A stretch of 64,000 nt of DNA, taken from Hyphomicrobiales bacterium (GTDB lineage Bacteria > Pseudomonadota > Alphaproteobacteria > Rhizobiales > Rhizobiaceae). The translations under genes and the position numbers were made by a program. Where the stretch lies: assembly GCA_026400435.1 (NCBI GenBank), contig JAPLOZ010000092.1:1-64000 (forward strand), written 5' to 3'. This document shows, piece after piece, positions 56,499 to 64,000 of the stretch. The notes beneath the pieces were generated by a model. The model saw only the letters and a program-made list of their open reading frames with translations. It made no database searches and was not told the origin of the DNA. Each line of letters opens with the position of its first letter. Within the stretch, counting starts at the first letter, position 1.

Positions 56499-57588
56499 CA
56501 GTCTCCGTCTAGCGACGAAAAGCCGGCCGTGAGGCCAAGCGCGCCCGACATCTGCGTGCCGAAGATGTCGGACAGGCTCGATGTGACGAGGCCGAAATAG
56601 GCAAGCTTGGCGCGCCTGTCCGGATCGGCGAGCACGGCCGCGATGGGTCCGTCGGCGCCCTTCGCGGCGCTTGCCGCATTGGCGAATTCAAACAGCGCCG
56701 ACTTGCCCATGTAGCTCGCTTCGGCGGGCAGGGCGTCGGCAAGATGCGAGGCCTCCAGCAGGTCGCGCATGCCGGCAAGATTTCCTGCCAGCGCATCGAC
56801 GGTCTTGTTCGAGCGCCAGAACAGCGCCTGCCGGGGCTTGTCGGCGGCCGCGTCCTTGCCGAGGAAGCCGCCGAGCCGCACGTCGCGCACCAGCTCGGTG
56901 CCGGTTACGAAAACGCCCATCAGTTCGGTGACAGCCTCGGTGCCGTCGCGGTATTGCGGATTTTGCGCGGATGGATTGGCCCAGATTGCTGCGAAACCGT
57001 CAGGCGCCGCCCATGCCGTCTCCAGCTCCTGGGCAATCGCGTCGAGATTGCCGGATATCGCCGCGCCATAGGCGCAGCGATGCTCGTCGCCGGTCGCAAG
57101 GGCCTCCGAGCCGGCGCCGTAAAGCACGAACTCAAGCGCGCCGAGCCCCTGCATGGCGACGCTTTTGCCAGCCAGTCCCGTGGCGTCCGTGACGGTCGGG
57201 TCCTTGTCGGCCAGCGCAGCCTGCACCTGCCTGAGGCCGGTGGCTTTTCGATCGGGCCAGAACAGGATGCGCTCGAGCCTGCTCTGTTCGGCCACCGGTC
57301 CGAAGCGGATGGTTTCGATGCGCGACCAGGCATCCACGGTTTTGGCGAATGTGGCACGGTCGGCGTCGAGCGCGGCCTGCGATGGCGCCGTGCAGAGTGC
57401 TTTGCCGGCTTCATAAAGTGCCGACGTCGATTGGTGGAAGGCGCGGTAGCCCGGCCGGATGAAGCCGTCGATCGATCGGGTGACGATGTCCGTCGCCTTG
57501 CTTGCCGACGCCGGACCGCCGCAAAGACAGACGACGGTCGCCAGCGCCACCGCGGCAGCGACGGCAGAGGGGTGGTGCAGGATTTTCA

Positions 57589-57592
<4 letters not shown>
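56498..57592 (-). CDS. Imelysin family protein (second copy, variant motif)
   Basis: A 364-aa exported, mostly helical protein with a signal peptide (LHHPSAVAAAVALATVVCLCGGPASA). It resembles the imelysin/IrpA family: the N-terminal half has AFHQSTSALYEAGKALC and WSRIETIRFGPV, then MQGLGALEFVLYGAGSEAL. In most family members the latter site is GxHxxE; here it is GLGALE, so the His ligand is missing. The protein may bind rather than process iron or haem in the periplasm. Its start overlaps the di-haem oxidoreductase stop by four bases. Confidence 0.88.
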
Positions 57593-59178
<1,586 letters not shown>

Positions 59179-59190
59179 GGTCTCATGGTC

Positions 59191-59484
59191 CTAGTGGCTC
59201 TCGGCCTCGTCGACGCAGTCGGCATCGAGTTGCTTGTAACTGGGCGCGGTACGGTGTGAAACGATGTCCGGCCCGCCCGCATGCGCGCCGGAATGGTAGT
59301 GTTGGGTTACCCGAATGATGGTTTCGACCACTTTGGGGAAGCAGCCGCAACAGCGGCCGCGCTTCTCCAGTGCATGGTACACCTTGGCCGGCACGATGAG
59401 GTGCCAGGGGTCTTGCTTGAGCAACTGGATGATCGTCTGCTCGACTTCCCTCTCCGTTATCATGTTGCAGTGGCAGACAAGCAT
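59191..59484 (-). CDS. Bfd-like (2Fe-2S) ferredoxin with extended His/Cys tail
   Basis: A 97-aa protein whose first 60 residues match the bacterioferritin-associated ferredoxin domain. Four Cys ligands are visible in LVCHCNMITE (CxC) and RCCGCFPKV (CxxC-like), with the helix EVEQTIIQLLK between. Bfd supplies electrons to release iron from bacterioferritin. Typical Bfd is about 64 aa; this one has an additional C-terminal tail with several His and Cys (QHYHSGAHAGG, DADCVDEAESH), which could bind metal. It lies between the first imelysin and the di-haem protein genes. Confidence 0.85.
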   Translation of the reverse strand: MLVCHCNMITEREVEQTIIQLLKQDPWHLIVPAKVYHALEKRGRCCGCFPKVVETIIRVTQHYHSGAHAGGPDIVSHRTAPSYKQLDADCVDEAESH

Positions 59485-59544
59485 GTGAGGCTCTGGTTGA
59501 CTGACGGCGCCCTCAGCGCGCGCTCTGGTTGAAGCTCGTAGCCT

Positions 59545-60846
59545 TTATTCGAAGACCTTGTCGGGCGAATCGAGGCTGTCGGAGCCCTCGAAGGCGATAG
59601 CGTCCAGATTGAGTGCGGAAACCGCCCGCTCGATCGACTTGGTCTGGTCTACAAGCGCGTCGATGGCCGCCTGCACGGCGGCATTGCCGGCCGCATTGCC
59701 TTCGCCGATCTGCTGGTCGTAGGCCTCGCCGGCGAGGGCGCGCGCCTCGATGGCTTCCATCGCCGCGACGGTAGCGTCGAGCTTGCCCGACAGTTCGGCG
59801 TCGGTCGCCGGGTCGGCGGCCTTGACGAGGTCGGCGACCGCGGGGCCTTCCACCTTGGAGCCGTCGATGCGCGTGTAGCTGCCATGATAGGCGTTGCGGA
59901 TGCCGACGGCGTCGTAGAGATGCGAGATGTGTGTGTTGTCGGAGAAGCAGTCTTGTTCCTCCTCCGGATCGTGCAGCAAGAGGCCAAGCTTCATGCGCTC
60001 GCCTGCAAGCTCGCCATAGGAGAGCGAACCCATGCCGGTAAGTATGGTCGAGACGCCGGCCTGCGGCGTGCCTTCGAGAAGAGCCTTGCGGGCTTCGCCG
60101 TCGGCCGCCCAGTCGCCGACCATCTCCTGCAGGTCGGACACCAGGAGGTGGGACGCGGCGGCGAGGTACTGCGCGCGGCGGTCGCAGTGGCCGCCGGTGC
60201 AGTTGGCGGCGTCGTAGTCCGTGTAGGGGCGGTTGCCGGCGCCGGGACCCGTGCCGTTCAGGTCTTGGCCCCACAGCAGGAACTCGATCGCATGGTAGCC
60301 GGTCGCGACGTTGGCTTCGATATCGCCGGCCTCCTGCAGCGTTCCGGAAAGGAACTCCGGCGTGATGGTCGTGGCGTCGACCTTCTGGCCGTTGATTTCG
60401 ATGGAGGTGTTGGCGATGACGTTGGCCGTGTAAAGCGTGTTTTCGTCGGATTCGGCGCCGTAGGAAGGGTCGACGTAGTCGATCAGTCCCTCATCCAGCG
60501 GCCAGGAATTCACGCGTCCTTCCCAGTCGTCGACGATAGGGTTGCCGAAGCGGTACACTTCCGTCTGCTGATAGGGGATGCGGGCAGCCTTCCAAGCCTC
60601 GCGCGCGGTGGCGAGCGCTTCGGCGGAGGGCTTCGCAATCAGCGCAGCTACCGCCTGCTCCAGCGCCTGGGCGGTTGTCAGGGAATCCTCGTATTTGGCG
60701 AGCGCGATGTCGGCATAGGCGGCGATCACCGCGTTGGGGTCGGAGTCGGCCGAAGCAGGCGCCGCGCAAAACACCGCCGCCGCGGCAAGCGCCGCCCGCA
60801 TGCCCGGCAACTTCCAGACGGGGCGCTGATTGCTGGCTCGGTTCAT
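59545..60846 (-). CDS. Imelysin/IrpA family iron-regulated protein
   Basis: A 433-aa exported protein with a signal peptide ending ALAAAAVFCAAPASADSD. The helical double-domain fold contains the iron-regulated IrpA signature: IDYVDPSYGAESDENTLYTANVIAN, the metal motif GYHAIEFLLWGQDLNGTGPGAGNRPYTDY (GxHxxE), and FSDNTHISHLYDAVGIRN. Imelysin proteins are periplasmic or outer-membrane components of bacterial iron uptake. It is the first gene of the minus-strand operon, 264 bases downstream of a perfect Irr box. Its His motif is intact, unlike the second imelysin. Confidence 0.93.
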   Translation of the reverse strand: MNRASNQRPVWKLPGMRAALAAAAVFCAAPASADSDPNAVIAAYADIALAKYEDSLTTAQALEQAVAALIAKPSAEALATAREAWKAARIPYQQTEVYRFGNPIVDDWEGRVNSWPLDEGLIDYVDPSYGAESDENTLYTANVIANTSIEINGQKVDATTITPEFLSGTLQEAGDIEANVATGYHAIEFLLWGQDLNGTGPGAGNRPYTDYDAANCTGGHCDRRAQYLAAASHLLVSDLQEMVGDWAADGEARKALLEGTPQAGVSTILTGMGSLSYGELAGERMKLGLLLHDPEEEQDCFSDNTHISHLYDAVGIRNAYHGSYTRIDGSKVEGPAVADLVKAADPATDAELSGKLDATVAAMEAIEARALAGEAYDQQIGEGNAAGNAAVQAAIDALVDQTKSIERAVSALNLDAIAFEGSDSLDSPDKVFE

Positions 60847-61109
60847 GTCGTCTCCTCAAAATGGCGCCGCGGCGGCGCACACAAACGGTTTCTGCGGGAC
60901 TGGAGAAGCGAAATTTCCTGCAGCGCCCCTGTCCTCGTGGCACTCCACAGCGTGGCGGCGGACAGGCGGGAAAGTCACCGGAAATCCTCCAATCGAACGG
61001 GTTCAAGGCCCAGTCATCAAAGGGAATTGCCTTGGCAGGCGCCAGACTGATAGGCCGCGCGCCGCCATCGAGTCAATCCGGTTTCACGAAAAACCTAATC
61101 CGATCAATA

Positions 61110-61128
61110 GTTTAGAATTATTCTAAAC
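61110..61128. promoter_or_regulatory. Perfect Irr-type iron control element (ICE)
   Basis: GTTTAGAATTATTCTAAAC has perfect eight-base arms around TTA and matches the rhizobial ICE. It lies in the 412-base region between the imelysin operon (minus, 264 bases away) and the ferredoxin reductase gene (plus, 131 bases away). The distal position relative to the operon fits Irr activation under iron limitation. Confidence 0.85.
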
Positions 61129-61258
61129 TGCAACACTCAGGTTTTACGCGCCTGCTACGGCTTGACACTTCGCTGCGCGGGATGCGACCCGATCGCGCCT
61201 GGGCGTGCCGCTCAGGGACATTCCGCTCAAGCGACATTGTATTAGCTGTTGCAGGATC

Positions 61259-62521
61259 ATGAAGAACGGCGTTGTCATCATCGGTGCGGGCCACGCAGGC
61301 GTGCAGGCAGCCGCCAGCCTGCGCGACGAGGGCTATGACGGACCGGTCCGGCTGATCGGCGACGAGGCCGAGCTTCCCTATCACAAGCCGCCTCTGTCGA
61401 AGACGTTCATCAAGGATGTCGACGCCAGGCCGCAGATCCTGCGCGCGGATTCATTCTACTCCGGCGCCGGCGTCGATCTTCTGCTTGGCGAACGCGCGAT
61501 CAGGCTCGACCCGGCGGCGGGCAGGCTCGAACTGGCGTCCGGCGCGAGCCTCGCCTACGACAAGGCGATCCTCGCCACCGGTGCCCGCCCGCGCGTGCTT
61601 GCCATAGAAGGCGGGCTGCTCGCCGGCGTGCTGTCGCTGCGCTCCATCGCCGACGCGCGCGCCATCCGCGTGCTTGCCGCGACGGTCGAGGACGTCGTTA
61701 TCCTCGGTGGCGGGTTCATCGGGCTTGAGATCGCCGCGACGCTGGTCGCCAGCAGACGCCGCGTCACTGTAGTCGAGGCGCAGGACCGGCTGCTGGCGCG
61801 CGTCGTCGCCCCCGCGATCTCCGCGCATGTCGCCGGACGGCTTGCCGCTTCGGGCGTGCGCGTGATGACGCGCACCACGGTGAGCCGGATCGAGGGCGAC
61901 GACGGACATGTCAGCGCCGTCATCACCTCGGCGGGCGAGCGCATCGCGGCGCGCATGCTGATCGTCGGCATCGGCGTGGTGCCGAACGTCGAACTCGCCG
62001 CCGACGCGGGCCTGGCAATCGCCAACGGCATTCGCGTTGACGGCCAGTTGCGCAGCAGCGCGCCCAACATCTTCGCGATCGGCGACATCGCCAGCTACCG
62101 CCACTGGCTGACGGGCGGCGACGTGCGGCTGGAATCGGTGCAGAACGCCACTGATCACGCCAAGCTCGCCGCGCGCGCCATCGTGGGACATGGCGACAGC
62201 TACGCCGCCGTGCCGTGGTTCTGGTCCGACATCGGCGACATGAAGCTGCAGATGGTCGGGCTGACCGGCGGCAGCGACCGCCAGATTGTCTCGGGCGAGC
62301 CGACCGACAACAGGTTCTCGGTGTTCCACTACAAAGGCGGCCGGCTGATCGGCGTCGAATCGGTCAACCGCCCGGCCGACCACATGCTTGGCCGCAGGAT
62401 GCTTGCCGCCGGTTTTTCTCCGAGCCCCGAAGTCGTCGCGGCAGGAGACGGCAGCCTGAAGGCCGCGCTCGCGGCGTGGCAGGCCGCCCAGCCCCACCCG
62501 GACTCAGGTCGAGACGGCTGA
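61259..62521 (+). CDS. FAD-dependent ferredoxin reductase (rubredoxin/putidaredoxin reductase-like)
   Basis: A 420-aa NAD(P)H:ferredoxin reductase. Features: the FAD dinucleotide fold VVIIGAGHAGVQAAASLR, the FAD-contact motif LPYHKPPLSKTFI, ATGARPR, the NAD-binding GxGxxG variant VVILGGGFIGLEIAATLVAS, and the second FAD motif NIFAIGDIASY. The C-terminal reductase domain (from about residue 320) is complete. Such enzymes reduce 2Fe-2S ferredoxins. Because it sits divergent from a Bfd-containing iron operon across an Irr box, Bfd could be a partner, but this is inferred. The ATG at 61259 is preferred to the track's 61205. Confidence 0.93.
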   Translation: MKNGVVIIGAGHAGVQAAASLRDEGYDGPVRLIGDEAELPYHKPPLSKTFIKDVDARPQILRADSFYSGAGVDLLLGERAIRLDPAAGRLELASGASLAYDKAILATGARPRVLAIEGGLLAGVLSLRSIADARAIRVLAATVEDVVILGGGFIGLEIAATLVASRRRVTVVEAQDRLLARVVAPAISAHVAGRLAASGVRVMTRTTVSRIEGDDGHVSAVITSAGERIAARMLIVGIGVVPNVELAADAGLAIANGIRVDGQLRSSAPNIFAIGDIASYRHWLTGGDVRLESVQNATDHAKLAARAIVGHGDSYAAVPWFWSDIGDMKLQMVGLTGGSDRQIVSGEPTDNRFSVFHYKGGRLIGVESVNRPADHMLGRRMLAAGFSPSPEVVAAGDGSLKAALAAWQAAQPHPDSGRDG

Positions 62522-63094
62522 TGCGTCGGGTTCGCGCATCGGCTTGAGAGCCACCGCCCATTTGTGCAGTTCGGCAAGCAGTGCCTGGGCTCCATCCCCG
62601 GTTGACGGCTCGGGCCGGAAAACGCCGTCATCGCCGATGTGCTGGCGGACGAAAGGCACCGGGACCGGCTGGGTCACGGCGACCATGTTCAGATTGCCAA
62701 GCAGCGAGCGCAATACCTGCGCCGAGCGCAATCCGCCGGACACACCGCCGTAACTCACCACGGCCGCGGGTTTGTATGCCCATTCGCGAAACAGGCACTG
62801 GATTGCGTTCACCAGGGCGGCGGGCGCGAAATAGTCGTATTCCGGCGTCACGAACAGGAACGCGTCGGCAGACGCCGCGCTGCGGCTCCAGCGCTTGGTG
62901 TGTTCATGCTCGTATTTGTGCATGGCAGGGTGCGCCGCCTCGTCCAGCAGGGGAAGGTCGAAGTCGGCAAGGTCGACCAGATCGACGTCGAACTGGCCAT
63001 TCTCCAGCGCCAACTCGTGAACCCACCGCGCAACCGTCGGGCCGATACGCCCGGGGCGGGTGCTGCCAATGATGATGTTGAGTTTCAGTGCCAT
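62504..63094 (-). CDS. NADPH-dependent FMN reductase
   Basis: A 196-aa flavodoxin-fold reductase. The FMN phosphate loop reads IIIGSTRPGRIGPTVARWV and the flavin loop reads VTPEYDYFAPAALVNAIQCLF, typical of the family. A glycine-rich loop (VVSYGGVSGGLRSAQVLR) follows. The ATG at 63094 is chosen (MALKLN); the track's 63217 adds a non-homologous leader. It overlaps the reductase gene's 3' end (convergent, 18 bases). The divergent HxlR-type gene across an inverted repeat probably regulates it. Confidence 0.9.
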   Translation of the reverse strand: MALKLNIIIGSTRPGRIGPTVARWVHELALENGQFDVDLVDLADFDLPLLDEAAHPAMHKYEHEHTKRWSRSAASADAFLFVTPEYDYFAPAALVNAIQCLFREWAYKPAAVVSYGGVSGGLRSAQVLRSLLGNLNMVAVTQPVPVPFVRQHIGDDGVFRPEPSTGDGAQALLAELHKWAVALKPMREPDASAVST

Positions 63095-63166
63095 CTGCCA
63101 GAGGTCTCCGAGGAGTAAGGACCGCAAAACCCTTGGGCGGCAGTCCAGGTTTCGTTGAAATACCAT

Positions 63167-63183
63167 GGTATCCGTGCGATACC
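63167..63183. promoter_or_regulatory. Inverted repeat operator between FMN reductase and HxlR genes
   Basis: GGTATC-CGTGC-GATACC is a perfect 6-5-6 inverted repeat. It overlaps the palindrome ATACCATGGTAT at 63160-63171. The position between divergent reductase and HxlR genes suits an HxlR operator controlling both. Confidence 0.7.
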
Positions 63184-63246
63184 TGCATCTATCTATGCCA
63201 TCGCGCGGCTGGTGCAAGACGGCACCTTTTGCCTACGGAGGTTTCC

Positions 63247-63648
63247 TTGAGTAAACCGCATCTTCGGTCCGAGACGCCCAATTGCAGGGCAATCCGGGAT
63301 CTACTGTCCACCGTCGGCAGCAAATGGACGGTCGTGCTGATCGAACTCCTGGCGGAACGCCCAAAACGGTTTTCCGAACTGAAGCGGGAGGTTGGCGAGA
63401 TCACCCAGAAGTCGCTCACCACGGTGCTACGCGAACTGGAGCGAGGGGGCATCGTGAGGCGCACGGTTACGCCGATCATCCCGCCTCGGGTGGACTACGA
63501 GTTGACGCCGCTTGGCGTCTCGCTGTCGCAGTCGCTGGCCGTCCTGATAAACTGGGCTATCGAGAATGAGACGTCCGTGAGCGCGGCGCGGCAGCGTTTC
63601 GCGGATACGACCGGCCAGACGGCCGGGCCTGCGTCAACACCGTCTTAA
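63247..63648 (+). CDS. HxlR family transcriptional regulator
   Basis: A 133-aa winged-helix regulator with the HxlR signature: CRAIRDLLSTVGSKWTVVLIELLAERPKRFSELKREVGEITQKSLTTVLRELERGGIVRR, then the wing PPRVDYELTPLG. A single Cys near the N-terminus (NCRAI) is the position used for redox sensing by YodB/HypR-type members. The track starts at 63088; the TTG at 63247 has a GGAGG ribosome site and gives the expected N-terminus. It likely represses the divergent FMN reductase and itself. Confidence 0.93.
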   Translation: MSKPHLRSETPNCRAIRDLLSTVGSKWTVVLIELLAERPKRFSELKREVGEITQKSLTTVLRELERGGIVRRTVTPIIPPRVDYELTPLGVSLSQSLAVLINWAIENETSVSAARQRFADTTGQTAGPASTPS

Positions 63649-63671
63649 AGTCTTGCCGTCATTCTGGCGGC

Positions 63672-64000
63672 ATGGCTCTGGGGCTTCCAAAATTCAGGTG
63701 GCTGATCATCGGCGCGATCGCCGCCGGCGCGTGGGCGATGCATGAGGACATGCAGGGTCCGCGTCCGCCCGGGCGCGTCCAGCCAGCGAAGTCCGAGCGC
63801 AAGGCGCATTCCACGCCTAAGCCGTCGAAGCCTCTGACTGCAAAGCCTGCTGTCGCGTCATCGGACGAGCGGCCGGTCCCGCCGAAGCCGGTCGGCGGCA
63901 ACGCCGCGGCCCTGGGCGCATCGGCAAAGACGGCGCTGGCGCTGCCGAAGACGGTCGAGCCGCCGCCTGTCAAGCCGCAGAAGATCGTCACCGGCTCCAT
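63672..64000 (+). CDS. Membrane-anchored Pro/Lys-rich protein, N-terminal part
   Basis: The track does not list this frame because it runs off the window. It begins MALGLPKFRWLIIGAIAAGAWAMHEDM, a signal anchor, followed by a Pro/Lys/Ala-rich linker (HSTPKPSKPLTAKPAVASS; PPVKPQKIVTGS). This layout is known from rhizobial SH3-domain proteins, but the SH3 part, if present, lies beyond the window. The minus-strand ORF over it (63659-64000) is a shadow: it ends without a gene-like start context and is low complexity. Confidence 0.65.
   Translation, partial: MALGLPKFRWLIIGAIAAGAWAMHEDMQGPRPPGRVQPAKSERKAHSTPKPSKPLTAKPAVASSDERPVPPKPVGGNAAALGASAKTALALPKTVEPPPVKPQKIVTGS

Noticed and set aside
63659-64000. 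Minus-strand ORF of 113 aa at the window end
   Set aside because: Low-complexity shadow of the Pro/Lys-rich plus-strand gene that begins at 63672 with a signal anchor.

Overview
The window is GC-rich, gene-dense chromosomal DNA from an alphaproteobacterium of the order Rhizobiales, most likely a Mesorhizobium/Phyllobacteriaceae relative. The evidence is gene content and order (dnaK-dnaJ-pmtA-pyrF; maeB-mutS; glnD-murJ-trpS), a PmtA-type phospholipid N-methyltransferase, a BTLCP cysteine peptidase, an MbfA-type ferritin-like/VIT1 iron exporter, and inverted repeats matching the rhizobial Irr iron control element. No rRNA, tRNA, CRISPR array, prophage or classical insertion sequence was seen. 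Assignments rest on reading motifs, not on database searches.

Layout. 1-6.1 kb: the 3' part of dnaK with its terminator, dnaJ, pmtA, an FMN reductase, pyrF, a DUF1330 gene and an intracellular polyhydroxybutyrate depolymerase. 6.2-13.8 kb: BTLCP peptidase, comM, a DxD glycosyltransferase, gshB, and a glycan-modification set made of a GT2 transferase, a GtrA flippase and a divergent GT-C-like membrane protein. 13.9-22.1 kb: a GGDEF/EAL protein, a YrbL-like kinase, a small DMT-type membrane protein, PAP2 phosphatase, XRE regulator, SulP transporter, a decayed LD-carboxypeptidase next to a YiiX-like amidase, and a CYTH/CHAD pair. 22.2-26.0 kb: a TetR-HlyD-ABC export operon (YbhGFSR-like). 26.4-27.4 kb: mbfA under an Irr box.

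27.4-30.9 kb is the accessory region. It holds poorly conserved genes, a DUF559 nuclease gene enclosed by palindromic mosaic repeats, a truncated second DUF559 copy, and an unrecognised 264-aa gene. Five copies of one repeat family lie within about 2 kb; several of them supply the start or stop codons of the genes they touch. This is the best candidate here for an undescribed element.

31-54 kb: maeB, mutS, a TupA-like ATP-grasp gene overlapping mutS, a lipoprotein aminopeptidase, a hybrid histidine kinase, a secreted protein and a NarL-type regulator, a compact phospholipid operon (plsC, cdsA-like, small membrane protein, variant CDP-alcohol transferase), an L,D-transpeptidase, a large CHASE/PAS/GGDEF/EAL protein, then glnD, murJ, trpS and uspA. 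54.7-62.5 kb is mainly iron and Fe-S biology: an NfuA-like protein behind an Irr-like site, and a minus-strand operon of two imelysins, a Bfd-like ferredoxin, a di-haem oxidoreductase and a DUF1513 protein. That operon is divergent from a ferredoxin reductase, with a perfect Irr box between them. The window ends with an FMN reductase/HxlR pair around an inverted-repeat operator and the start of a membrane-anchored Pro/Lys-rich protein.
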